Below are positions 9,627 through 21,154 of a stretch of 64,000 bases of DNA, piece by piece (positions within the stretch are counted from its first letter, which is position 1; each line of letters begins with the position of its first letter). The stretch spans positions 60,050,433 to 60,114,432 of the forward strand of contig CM043965.1 in NCBI GenBank assembly GCA_014529385.2. The letters are read 5' to 3'. The translations under genes were made by a program, and so were the position numbers. Origin of the DNA: Adiantum capillus-veneris (lineage: Eukaryota > Streptophyta > Polypodiopsida > Polypodiales > Pteridaceae). Under the pieces are notes generated by a model, which did no database searches, was not told where the DNA came from, and saw only the letters and a list, made by a program, of their open reading frames with translations.

Positions 9627-12600
9627 TTATCCTTGAATGCCGATTGAAAATGAGCAAAAGCTCAACTTCTCCTTGTTGACCACCTTTGTAAACATGTCTG
9701 CAGGATTTTCACTTGTATGCACCTTTCCTAGCTTTAGTTGTCCCTCTTCCAAAAGAGTGCGTATGAAGTGATATCTCACCTCAATGTGCTTTTTCCTCGA
9801 ATGAAAGGCTGAGTTCTTCGCAAGATGGATAGCGCTTTGGCTATCACTGTACAAGACACAATTGTCTTGTTTGAATCCAAGCTCTTCTAAGAATCTGTGA
9901 AGCCACAGAATTTCTTTGCTTGCCTCCGTCATTGCTACATACTCTGCTTCCGTGGTAGAAAGTGAAACCACTTTCTGCAGCTTTGAAGCCCAGCTTACTG
10001 CTGTGCCTCCAACCGTGAACACATAGCCAGTAGTGCTCCTTCGAGTATCTTTGTCACCTGCCATATCTGCATCAGCATACCCTTCTAGAAAAATATCAGT
10101 TCCTCCAAAATACAAAGCATTTGTTGTTGTCCCTTTTAGATACCTAAGTATCCACTTCACAGCTTGCCAATGCTCTTTACCTGGGTTGTCCATGAACCTA
10201 CTCACAACTCCCACTGCATGTGCAATGTCTGGCCTTGTCCAGACCATAGCATACATTAGAGAACCTACTGCTGCAACATATGGAACTTCTGACATATAGG
10301 CTATCTCCTCTTGTGTCTTTGGACACATATCCTTCGTTAGTTTAAAATAACCAGCCAAAGGTGTAGAAACTGGTTTTGCATTTTGCATTGCAAACCTTTC
10401 TAGTACCTTCTTGATGTAATCTTCTTGAGATAGCTTTATTGTCTTCTTCGTCCTGTCCCTTGATATTTTCATACCAAGTATCCTCTTTGCAGCACCTAAA
10501 TCTTTCATTGAAAAAGATTTGGACAGCTCCTCTTTTAGGTCTTTGATGTCCTGCATGTTAGCACTTGCAATCAACATATCATCAACATACAACATTAGGA
10601 TGATGAATTTCCCATCTCCCAAATTCTCCGTGTAGACGTAGTGATCCGAGTTGCATCTTGTGAATCCATGATCCAACATCCATCGATCAAACTTCAAGTA
10701 CCATTGTCTTGATGCTTGCTTTAAACCATACAAGCTCTTCTTTAATCTGCAAACCATTTTGTCCTTACATTTTACTTCATACCCCTTTGGTTGAAGCATG
10801 TAGATTTCCTCCTCTAAGTCACCGTGAGGGAATGCCGTATTTACATCCATTTTCTCGAGATTTAGATCATGAGTAGCCACAAGGCTTAAGACAAGCCTAA
10901 TTGAGTTCATTTTTACAACAGGAGAAAATATTTCATTGAAGTCAATACCTTTCTTTTGAGAAAAACCTTTTACCACAAGCCTAGATTTGTACCTTTTCTT
11001 CCCACCTTCTTCTTCCTTTAGCTTGTACACCCATTTGTTTTGAAGTGCCCGCTTACCTTTAGGCAACTGAACCAAATCCCATGTTTGGTTGCGATGTAGT
11101 GAGTTCATCTCCACTTGCATGCTCTTCATCCATTCTTCTTTGGATTCATGTTGCATAGCTTCTTCATATGATTCCGGCTCTCCAGAATCTGAGATCAAGA
11201 GATGGTTGAAGGAAGGAACAAACCTTTCTGGAGGTCTACTTGCTCTTGTAGATCTTCGGGGAATAGGTTGAGGCTCCTCATTTGGTTGACGTTGTTGCAC
11301 ATTGTCACCGTTTGCAGTCCTTGAGTCTTCACCGTCCTCAAGCTCCATGTACTCATCACTTGTTTCTTTTGTTTGTTTTCTTTCCAAGTAATCTTTGTAC
11401 ATATTTTGTTCGTTAAAAATTACATCCCTACTCCTTAAGATTTTACCATCTTCAGGATTCCATAGGCGATACCCAAAGTCTCCTTCTCCATAGCCAATGA
11501 AGAAACACTTTTTGGACTTTGCATCTAACTTTGATCTTAGGCTTCTATCTATGTGCATGAAAGCCTCACACCCAAACACTTTGAGAAATGCATAATTCAC
11601 TGGTTTACCTGTCCATGCCTCTTCTGGAACTCCCCCATCCAATGCCGTTGAGGGTGACCGATTGATTAAGTACATAGACGTACTTACAGCTTCTGCCCAA
11701 AGCTCAAGCGGTAGGCCTGCATGTAGCCGCATGCTTCGTGCTCGTTCCATGATTGTCCTGTTCATCCTTTCCGAAATCCCATTTTGTTGAGGTGTCCTTG
11801 GGGTTGTCCTTTGCCTCCGAATGCCATTGCTAGCACAAAAGCTTTCAAAAGCTTGGCTGCAATATTCGCCTCCATTGTCGGATCTGAGGCATTTAACCTT
11901 GGTACCTGTTTCATTCTCCACAAAGGCTTTCCACCTTTGAAATATGGAAAATACATCGGATTTATTCTTCATGCCATAAACCCATGTTTTTCTAGTCGCA
12001 TCGTCTATGAATGTTACATAGTACAATGAGCCACCAAGTGATGGTGTACTTGCAGGACCCCAAACATCAGAATGAACCAACTCAAGTTTTTTATTTTTTC
12101 TTTCATTTCCTGATTTTTGAAATTTTACCCTCTTTTGTTTACCATAAACACAATCTTCACAGAACTCTAAGTCCACTTCTTTCAAACCTGGTAGAAGCTT
12201 CTTTGTTTGAAGGATTTGCATTCCTTTGGCACTCATATGCCCAAGTCGGTAGTGCCACACCGCACTGTCAACTTCTGTAGTTGCTGCACAAGCTGAAGGT
12301 TGCGTGCTAACAGTACACAAGTAAAGTGTACCGACTTTTTCACCCTTGGCAACCACCAAAGATCCCTTTGAGATCTTCCACCGTTTGTTTCCGAATGCAA
12401 TGTTGTGACCTTCATCGTCCAATTGTACTGTAGAGATCAAATTTTTGCGAAGAGAAGGAACATGCCTAACATCTTTAAGCTTCCATTCATTTCCGTTAGT
12501 AGTTTTGACAGAAACTGTACCTTTGCCGACAATCTCACAAGCTTCATCATCTCCCAAGTATACATACCCAAAATTACCTTTGGTGTAGTCTTGGAAATGT

Positions 12601-12644
12601 TGCTTGTGTGGTGTCGCATGGAATGAAGCCCCGGAATCTACTAT
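9627..12644 (-). pseudogene. pol: Copia-1 pol: protease, integrase, RT, RNase H
   Basis: Continuous open frame of about 1,005 codons after the amber codon. The protease active site DSGAS comes a few codons after the stop. Counting from the Met at 12557: integrase zinc finger HHCC at about 104-136 (HYRLGHM…CEDC); catalytic core with HSDVWGPA (about 163), SDNGGEY and NGISERMNR (Glu about 262); RT with YVDD at about 655; RNase H with GYADADMAGDKDTRRSTTGY at about 830 and STTEAEYVA. It ends near the LTR as usual for Copia. The Met at 12557 is not a true start; the frame is the continuation of gag. It would convert element RNA to cDNA in virus-like particles and integrate it. The coding length is normal for the family. 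Confidence 0.92.
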
Positions 12645-13517
12645 CTAGGAATTAGACACATTGTCTAATGAGAGAATTAGAGCATCTTGCTCTACTTTAC
12701 CTGCCACATTGGCCTCCGATGTTGGCTTGTTGTCTTGAGACTCTGTCTCCTTCTTCTTCTTGGACCAGTAATCCTTCTTGACGTGGCACTTCTTGCCGCA
12801 GTTCCCACATTCAAGAACTGACTTTGTGCGTGACTTGCTCCGCCTTGAGCGATCACGACCCTTTTGGTTTTTGAACCTCTCCTTAAGCCTTCCTCTTGTT
12901 TCCACTGATAATGCAGCACTTGATGATTCTCCTGTGCTTCTCCTTCGCATTTCCTCACTTAGGAGAACACCCACAACATCATCAAACTTAAGAGTATTTG
13001 TGCCAGAGATAGAATTACTTACAGCCATCACAAGGCTGTCCCAACTATTCGATAGAGATGATAGTATAAGGAGAGCTCGCACTTTGTCATCGAAATTTAT
13101 TTTCACTGATCGAAGTTGACTTATGTTTGTGTTAAAGTCATTTAGGTGTTCTGCAACTGAACCATTCTCTGCCATCTTTAGATTGAACAAGCGCTTCATA
13201 AGAAATACCTTATTGGATGCCGATGGTTTCTCGTAGAAGTTGTCAAGTGACTTCATCAAGTCCTCCGTGGTCTTCATCTCCGAAACATTGAAGGCCACCG
13301 TTGACGCCAAGCTTAACCGGATTGTTCCTAGTGCCTTTCGATCAAGGACAATCCATGCTTCATCTGCCATTGTTGCGGGCTTCTTCGCAAGACCGCCTAG
13401 TGGCAAATAGAGGTCCTTCTGGTAGAGATAGTCTTCAATCTGCATCTTCCAATGTTGGTAGTTTTTGCCGTTAAACTTCTCAATCTTGAGCTTCCCTTCC
13501 TCCGCCATAACTCCCAC
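12645..13517 (-). pseudogene. gag: Copia-1 gag, ended by an in-frame amber codon
   Basis: 290 codons from ATG at 13517 to TAG at 12645-12647. The N-terminal half has the Copia gag core (FNGKNYQHWKMQIEDYL near residue 15). A zinc knuckle follows at about 235-248, reading CGNCGKKCHVKKDY: the fourth zinc ligand Cys is replaced by Tyr (codon TAC, one G-to-A from TGC). The terminating TAG sits where Copia proteins usually have Trp just before the protease, so TGG to TAG is the likely change. Downstream pol stays open in the same frame. Gag would form the particle shell and bind RNA; here both zinc binding and gag-pol continuity look damaged. Confidence 0.88.
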
Positions 13518-13567
13518 TCAATTCAAGGAATCCTTTCCTTGAGATAATTTAGCTACGAGCAAACCTT

Positions 13568-13579
13568 GCTCTGATACCA
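13568..13579 (-). other. Copia-1 primer-binding site (initiator Met tRNA)
   Basis: The minus strand reads TGGTATCAGAGC, two bases from the 5' LTR. Confidence 0.92.
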
Positions 13580-13581
13580 GT

Positions 13582-14389
13582 TGTTAGGAAATAAGACGCA
13601 GCTAAATAGATAATTGAGTAGAATCTTACTTAATGGAGAGAGACAGATTTATATACACGAGATTATAGAGTAGAGAGAGAGAGAGTGAGAGAGAGAGTAC
13701 AAACGATATACGTGGTTCACCCAATGTGGGCTACGTCCACGGGAAAGCAGCCACTCAATGGCTTTAGTACTTCAAAACAAGAAGTAGTTTACAAAGGGAT
13801 TATACCCTTAATGGATCTCCCGCCTTGCTTCACTCTCACCACCTCACATTCACCTTGTTGCATCAACTTCACACTACGAAATGTATGTAGAAATGGCCTC
13901 GTTTTATAGGCCAAAAGGGCTGCCCTCTCTTATGAGAGACAGCCATGTGTAGCCGCCCTTGTGAGAATAAGTCCAAATCGGACCCTCCAATCCGCCCATG
14001 TGTGGCCGCCCTTGAGAAGACAAGTCCGGTTTTGAATTCGGCCACCAGCCATTGAATTCGGCCACCGGCCACCGGCCATTGACTTCCGACCACCGGCCAT
14101 CGGCCATTGACTACCGGCCACCAACCAACCGACCGGTTGTTTTCCGACCACTTTCCGGCCGCCGTCCGGCCATAATATTCCGGCGAAAGAATATTCCGGT
14201 GAAAAAAGTCTCGGGGGCCTCCGCCCCCGAGGCCTTTAAAGCTGCCCCTGATTCTTGTCCGTGAAAATTTTGGTTTCCGGTGAGTGATTTTGCTTCACGC
14301 ACAATGGCTTCTCCTCATAATGGGGGCCTTACAAATGTGCGCTTTTACCACAGAAAATTACAAGGGTAAATCAGGCTCCATACTTAACA
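13582..14389 (-). repeat. Copia-1 5' LTR
   Basis: 808 bp. It is close to 8787-9566 but has a shorter (GA)n run (13673-13698) and an extra GC-rich block (about 14202-14256) containing the hairpin CTCGGGGGC/GCCCCCGAG. The block is bounded by near-identical TCCGGTGAAAA and TCCGTGAAAA, so the other LTR probably lost it by slippage between these repeats. Confidence 0.93.
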
Positions 14390-15206
14390 GTTTCAACACA
14401 ACGAGTGCTATCAATTCCTCCCTAGATGAATTATGTGTAGAAGGTGAATCTCTTGATGATGACCCGCCCTTTGGTGAGTTTGGATGCAAGCTATATGTTG
14501 GAAACCTGAAGCATGATATTTTTTATGTTTGGTGATACAAGGTTTTGATACACACTCAAAATTGGTTTTCATACACATGTTCTTACATGATTTATGTCAA
14601 TTGAAGATTGCACACAACCCCCTACATGATTATGATGTAAAGGAATTAGACACTGCTTCAATGAGTATGATGACATCGGCGGTAAGACCTTCCCTCATGA
14701 GGAAATACCCAGTCCTTGTACTCACTACTCATGGGGTTAACGGGTAGACCTAAACCCGAGGTTGGCTATCTAGAGTATACTAAAAACTCTAGGGTTTGCA
14801 CATAAACCATAAACATTGCATGATGGTAACTTGGTAGTAGCACCAGGTTGTGAGAAAACCTAAACCTCACGGTTGGCGAGTATACCAGAAACTCAAGGTT
14901 GAGAGTAAACCTAAAACTATGTGTGTCATGAGAGTGTGAGTTTAGTTCTAGGGGGTGTTGTGACAAAGATTGTGCCAAGTTTGGCTGAAGGGGGTGTTTG
15001 TTAGGGTCAGCACAACTTGGGTGGGCAACCCTCATGTGAATAGATTGTAATGATTATATAAGGCCTAAACATCTTGAATACAAACTCTCTTATCTTTTGC
15101 TTATTGGCCGTGCATCCTTATCCTTCTCTCTCTTGTCTACTCCCTTTCCCCTTTGTCATGTCCATCAGCGAAACCTTTGGCTTTCGACTCCATGCTCAAT
15201 AGAATC

Positions 15207-16660
15207 TGCATAGACTAATCATAAGTTTTTGTGTGCATGCGGTGATGCTACTACCCATGGTTCAATAGGGTGTTATTGAATCTATTTCTTGTAGCAATGC
15301 ACAATACAAAAAGGTTTTTGGGTGACTATCAACTACAAACAATTCACTACAAATGATTGATATGGGTGACAATGAAACCAAGATTAAGAGATGAACACAA
15401 GATCTCAAGGAGACACATAGCTTCAAGGGCACACCGCAAGAAGGGAAGAATCATGTAGAAGAAATCCCAAGATGATAAAAAACTAGCAAAGGTGCAACAC
15501 ATGTATATAGCTTGAGAATTGAGTCTAGCAACAACATTGACTCTATTGAGGTTTCTTGTAAATTGTAATTCCACTTCTTTGTAAAGTTTCTAGGATTGTC
15601 TATTTTTTATTTTCACCTCATACTTTTCTTCTAATGATTGTATGATATCCATGGCTTATTCATTCTTGCAGTTCTTCCATCCAATTTTGTAGAGTGAGAG
15701 TTGATAGAATCCTTCACTAGGGCCTTGAAGGCCATACACGTGGGACTTGAAAATTACTCTATGCTGGTTGTCCATCCTTTGAGATTCCCTCAAAGAACAT
15801 CATTTTTTATAGCCATACTTATGTCATGAATAGGTGAAATGGGTATGGTAATCTATTTCCATTCACTCACCAAGCCTGCAGAGTTTGGAATGGCCTACTC
15901 CAGATGGTGCATTAATAGCAGCAACCAAAAGGAGAACTAAGGTGGATGCACATGCAACCATGAAGTGAACCTCTGGGTCCCACAAAGCAACGGTAACATG
16001 GTTTATGTCTCTTCATGTATTTGCATACATATTTTGATTGCAGAGTGTTCACATGACACCAACATTGTGAATTTGCAAAGGGGATAGTGCGATGAATAAC
16101 TTTGGATGGGAGACCACGGTGGTCAATCGCCAAGGAGATAACATTAAGTGCTATATAATTGGGGAGAAATTGGTGCTCATGTACCATATTTAAGCAAAGC
16201 CTACTATGCATGTTTACCAACAAGAATGACTATAGTGTATCCAATGCATGTTTACCAAACAAGAATGACTATAGTGTATCTAATGCCTACCATTTTTACA
16301 TCTTTTCTCTAACCACCACCAGAAACAATATTTTGTATTTGAGGCATGATACGATTGTGATTGCCTCACATTAAATACTTTCGATATCCTGCATTTTAGA
16401 CCACTTTTCACTCTAGTCTTCTTTCTCTTGCTTCCCGTTAGAACTCTATAGAACTAGTTAAACAACTCATGTAGAGCATTGCTTTTTTTTCTTCCACCTT
16501 CATGAAGTGTATTTTTGAAGTAGACCACTCTTGCTAGTGTGAGCACTCCATTCCTTGGCTACTCCAAATGCCCAATGAACCATAGGTGTTGAACAAAAAT
16601 TTACCATGTTTAAAAAGTATGTGCTACAAACATAATGAATCTATTTCCAACACAAAAGAA
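15207..16660. other. No gene seen
   Basis: No convincing coding sequence or element termini. A short tandem duplication lies at 16207-16283. Confidence 0.6.
16207..16283. repeat. Two-copy tandem duplication, 38-39-bp unit
   Basis: TGCATGTTTACCAA.CAAGA followed by ATGACTATAGTGTAT occurs twice in a row with one indel. Confidence 0.85.
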
Positions 16661-16667
16661 TTCAGCT

Positions 16668-18490
16668 CTAGAGAATAAGTGTTTGGCCCACCATGCAATG
16701 TGTTATGTGTGCTTCCCCTCGGGCATCGATCATTTGGATTGTGGAACTAGTGATTGCAGACTTCAAGGTGGAGTTCTCATCAGAGGTTAGCTTTGTCATT
16801 TCAACCAAATGCAAAATATCATCAACAACCTGCCACACACGAGCACGCATAATTCCAATGGCTACTTTGCAACCTTTGTAGGGGGTTATGTCACACAACT
16901 TCTTCCATAAACTTAAACTCAATGGGACTTTAGGAGTAAGAATATTTTGAATGCAGATGCCTCACTTTAATACCACCTATATATAAACAATTAGGTAGAT
17001 CATGTGTAGTTCCATATGCCTTCTTTTCGTTTATTTACTCAATTGCACCTTCATGGAGACCAAAACTTGATAGAATAGATTCAAGTTCTCTTTTATACTC
17101 TTCCCTTCTTTTTGCAAGTTCCATATTCTAAGCATAAGTGATATGGAGCATTAGCAACTTGTCAAGAATTTGTAGACAGGCATGAAGGGTACATACATGC
17201 ACATTTATACAGTAGGGTTGCAATTTGGATCTTCCATGTCTCAATTAGGGTGGTTCACTTTGGTCACAACTAAGGATACCTTGAAACCCTTGTTCTAGAA
17301 CTTTAATAATTGTTTTTGTAGTGGGTACACCTTTCATAGATTTGGCTCAAACTTTGTCACCCTTTTTGTTTCCACCCTTGGACTTGTTGGACTTTGCATC
17401 CTTGCCTTCAATGATCGTTGAGAATTTACTTTGGCAACAATAAATGCATGGAAAAAGGTTCATGGCACCTTTCTTGTACCCTAAAATACACTTGAGAATT
17501 TTTAGGTCTCCTTTCAAATCCCATTCAACTTGGAACATACCCAAACTTGAAGCCTGCAATATTTGTCCTTCTTGTTGTGGACGAATGACATCAACAACTG
17601 GCCCATGATTGAAATACCATTTGAGGGACTCATGTGTCTCATGTGAGAGATGCAAGTCACCATATAGTCTTCTCTCTGACTGAACCCCAAAACATGTGTT
17701 CTCCTTCTCATTGGCATTTAGCTCAACTGCCACCACCAAGGCCTTATTCATCAATGTATTGCTTACCCTTTTGATATGTTAACCTTTGACAACCTGAAAC
17801 TCATGAAGACTAATAAAGAAGATAACTTTACCACACCATCAAACTTTTATTGTGTCAACCCATAAAACATGATCATTGACTCTTGAAGCTCCAACAATTC
17901 AACATACAAATGGTTGAACTCTTTGTAGTGGAAGGATTTGCTATCTTCCAAAGTCATGAAATCATCCACCTAATAATCTTGCAGCATCATTATTGGCTGA
18001 TTTATTTGCAATGTTCACAATGTAGGGTGTTGGCAGTAATCTAACTAGTCCCTTTGCCTTGTGTCATAGTGTGACAATTCTCTACAAGTCTTTATAATCC
18101 TTGAAACTTACTCCTATATTGTCACATACCTCCATCACTCTTGAGGTGAAACAATTTTCTTCAATTTATTCACAAAAATAATTGTGGTGGGAAACTTTTG
18201 GCAATGCTAGCATTGAATGGGTCATCCAATAGCTCCACAACTCTTTTGGCTTGATGATGTACTGTACTGTAGAGTACATCCTATTGCTTGAGCATTGGTG
18301 TCAATTACCATCATCATTTGAGACAAATTCCTATAAGTTGAAATAAAGTTATAGTAGCTTGCAAAAAGTATAGAATACATATAAAAAGCGTGCATTCTTG
18401 CCTTTACCTAGTTTGACAGATACATTTCTTTTGAGCTCCATCATTTGAAAATAGCATGGCCATCTCTTGTATCTTGCATTTAAAAATGTG
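16668..18490 (-). pseudogene. Long decayed ORF, unrecognised, transposon-like
   Basis: Reading the minus strand, coding-like sequence runs for about 1.8 kb with numerous stops and frame changes. Pieces include RYKRWPCYFQMMELKRN (near 18450), VVELLDDPFNASIAKSFPPQ (near 18220), a clean 135-codon stretch at 17754-17347 (LYGDLHLSHETHESLKWYF, then a WDLKGDLKILKCILGYKKG segment followed by CIYC), AKRREEYKRELESILSSFGL (near 17090) and an 84-codon stretch at 16922-16668. The Lys-rich end and CxxC at about 17455 could be a metal-binding motif. The length and style fit a mobile-element protein or an old plant pseudogene. I cannot name a family, and no terminal repeats were found. Confidence 0.5.
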
Positions 18491-19294
18491 GAAGCCAAGG
18501 GTAATGTGTGTGATATGATTGATTTGATTGTGCATACTACATATAGTTAATTATAGTTGAACATAGTTGTCCAACCCCTACTCTCACTCCTTTTTTTTTT
18601 GTCTAATGTTTGTTTGAGATTTGCTATTTTGTCGTTGAGTTACTTGGTCTTTCCATTGAATTTCCTTCACATGCTTCTCTTGAAGCAAAAAATATGCAAA
18701 AAATATTTTCTTTCTTGCTTCCATTTCATCAAAGAAAGTAAAATACAATCTCTTGCAATAGCCAAATAGGCCGTCTCTTCCATCACCTACAAAATGCAAT
18801 AGCTCAGTGGAGTTTTGAAATGGTGGTGATGCATTGGTTAGAGTATCACTTGGTTAAATATGATTATCAACCCATAATTGATTGCTTTGTACTCAATGAT
18901 GTGTAGTTGATTTGCAACATTGGGACTGGATATGCCAAGTCACACAATAGCATATTCTTCCTCCAAATAACCATTTAGACGATATAGTTTTGGCATGTTA
19001 GTAGTTTTTTGAAATGGAAGGAGGTTGAATGAAATTTGGAGCTAGATTGATCAAGAAAATTAAAGAGAGAAGGCATAATGGTGATAGCTACAAGTAGAGG
19101 ATGTTGGCAACAGAAGAAAGAAACAAAGACAACTCAAAGATGTGAGATTTGGATGATGTTGTGGGGGGAATGCTGGTTAGTCTCCTTTTGAATTTAAATG
19201 GTTGCTCATCGGTGTGCTAGAGAGAGAAATGTTGCTACACACAATGAAAATGGAGTACCCCATTGCTCTAATCTATAGTTGGAGTTGGAGAAGC

Positions 19295-19296
<2 letters not shown>

Positions 19297-19339
<43 letters not shown>
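19297..19339. repeat. (GA)n microsatellite
   Basis: Uninterrupted GA run of about 43 bp. Confidence 0.95.
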
Positions 19340-19340
<1 letters not shown>

Positions 19341-19430
19341 AGATCTACAACCTTAGAAGATGTTCACTTTTTGTCAGAAGTAAGTAGCAAAGAATTCCCT
19401 TCAATGATTAGGAGAGTAAGTGACTTTCAA

Positions 19431-19436
<6 letters not shown>

Positions 19437-19476
<40 letters not shown>

Positions 19477-19477
19477 G
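19437..19477. repeat. (GA)n microsatellite, slightly imperfect
   Basis: GA run with one GGGA interruption. Confidence 0.93.
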
Positions 19478-19596
19478 CTACCTCACATTTTAAAGAGAGA
19501 ATATAGTGATCGACTGTGAAAAATTTGTGTTTTTGAAGGAAGGGCTAAAAAGTGATTCCTTCAATAATGACATCAAAGTGAGAGAGAGTGGTTTCA

Positions 19597-19599
<3 letters not shown>

Positions 19600-19633
<34 letters not shown>

Positions 19634-19667
19634 TGAGAGTGAGAGAGAGAGAGAGAGAGAGGAGAGG
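19600..19667. repeat. (GT)n(GA)n compound microsatellite
   Basis: About 32 bp of GT, then GAGTGAGAGT, then about 28 bp of GA. Confidence 0.93.
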
Positions 19668-21114
19668 GTGAGCAAAAGGCAATTGAAAATTCAAATATAT
19701 ATTCTCTTTAGTAAAAAATTGCATATTTCCAAAGACAAAATATAGACATAATATTTTTTTAAATCCCAACATAGACCTTTTTTCCCACTCCTCTAGACTT
19801 GCTCAAACTCGACTCAAGCCTTAAGAATTTCCTTAAACTACCAAATATAGAGGCCCTCCTATACCCCATTCATTTCCTATTGCTAGAAAAATCCCTAATA
19901 TACTTACTATGCGACTGCCTCTAAGAAATTGCTATTTTGAGTAAAATATCACAGTACATTACCTTTGGAGACTTACCATTACCAAATGGTGAGGAATTTT
20001 GAAGGTTACTCATTTCTTCCATAAGTAGTGATCTCTTAACTTCAAGATCAATAAAGTATCTTGAAAAAAAAACAAGTCTATTAGGAGAATGGGAGTTTTT
20101 ACCAAAACCTTGAAAGGACACTTATATGTCTTGTTGGGCTCCCAACCTAGTGTTAAAATATAGGGGGTCCTGTTAGATCATATCAACTTCTTGAGGCCGC
20201 TTATTTAGCTAAGATAATTTTGATCGATATGATATATTTTACCGGATTTTTTTCATCCTTGAAAAAGAATCACATGAGTTGTGTTCAAAACTAGCCCACT
20301 ACCATCATGAATAAATTCAATATACAAAAGAAAAAGTTCTATAAACCATTGGAGGGTGAGTCTTTAAATAAGGGCAACGAAGGATTTTCATGTGGATATG
20401 AGAACGATAACAAGAATTTATAATTACATGCATGCATGTCCATGCACATGTGCATGCGTGCGTACACACAAAAATAATAATAATTATACACATGTTTGAA
20501 CATGCACATGAATGTTCATCAATTCTTCTATTGTAAAGATAATATACCCATGACTGATGCAGTTTGTAAGTGTTCATGCACGTACACACACAAAATATTT
20601 GAATTGATACTAGTGCTCTGACCAAAAACATTAAGTTTTGCTTTAAACTTCTAATGTTTGAACTAAGTAGGAATATAGTTAATCTAATAATGTTTAAGTT
20701 TTGACATGGATAGTAGATGACAAGCTCTTTGACACTTGTAATGTGTATTTTGGGCTAGCAAAGTTTTTACTTTGTTTATATGGATGTAGGTGACAGTCCT
20801 ATCTTGCTTAAAGATGTTGAGGTTGATGTAGTTTGACATTTGAGATCAAGAATTAGTTCATCCATATATTTAGTTCTTGTCCTCGTGTAGCAGATAATTG
20901 GGATGCATATTGATTCTGACTAAATTCTAAACAAATGATGTACAAAAAGGTTTTTTGTGCAAATAATTTCTTGTTGTTTAAAGAAATTGTTTTTGGACAA
21001 GGTGTTCCTTTGTGTCTAAGTAGTCCACTTAAAACAAAAACACACACAACACACACATACAAACTAGGGTTGCTTTAGAATATCTCAAGACTCTTATGCA
21101 CATGCATGTGCATG

Positions 21115-21117
<3 letters not shown>

Positions 21118-21150
<33 letters not shown>
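21118..21150. repeat. (CA)n microsatellite
   Basis: Uninterrupted CA run, preceded by ATGCACATGCATGTGCATGC. Confidence 0.93.

Positions 21151-21154
<4 letters not shown>

Larger units (their letters stand above)
8787..14389 (-). mobile_element. Copia-1: complete Ty1/Copia element, nearly intact
   Basis: A 5.6-kb element on the minus strand. LTRs are 8787-9566 and 13582-14389, with a perfect target duplication GTTTC (8782-8786, 14390-14394), a perfect Met-tRNA primer site (13568-13579) and a purine tract (complement of 9567-9579). The coding region has the Copia order gag, protease, integrase, reverse transcriptase, RNase H and is open except for a single amber codon at 12645-12647. RNase H and RT motifs resemble the Tork/Tnt1 branch (inference from motif memory). 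It inserted into TRIM-2. Confidence 0.95.
8727..14535 (+). pseudogene. Short reading frame in TRIM-2 interrupted by Copia-1
   Basis: Twenty open codons (8727-8786, ending EVDLSWEGS then F) are cut by Copia-1. They resume in the same frame at 14395 once the duplicated GTTTC is counted once, and run to a TGA at 14533 (…LDDDPPFGEFGCKLYVGN…). The total is about 66 residues. The join being in frame supports this as a real pre-insertion coding stretch, perhaps a captured host gene fragment. I do not recognise the protein. Confidence 0.45.
7878..15201 (+). mobile_element. TRIM-2: miniature LTR element split by Copia-1
   Basis: Direct repeats 7878-8068 and 14999-15201 both begin TGTTAGGGTCAGC and end around ATGCTCAA(C/T)A. 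The 5' copy is followed by TAGTATCAGAGC (one mismatch to the Met-tRNA primer site). The 3' copy is preceded by the purine-rich GAAGGGGGTG. Flanking 5-mers are GAATT (7873-7877) and GAATC (15202-15206). After subtracting Copia-1 and its 5-bp duplication the element is about 1.7 kb with no gag or pol. It does carry a short plus-strand reading frame that Copia-1 interrupts. This is the same design as TRIM-1 but a different sequence family. Confidence 0.85.

Noticed and set aside
10033-12626. Plus-strand ORFs within Copia-1
   Set aside because: They are antisense shadows of the minus-strand pol frame.
20840-21070. Apparent similarity to 29830-29975 (GTGTTC.TTTGTGT.TAAGTA and CACACA)
   Set aside because: Short, interrupted and partly low-complexity; not enough to call a repeat pair by eye.
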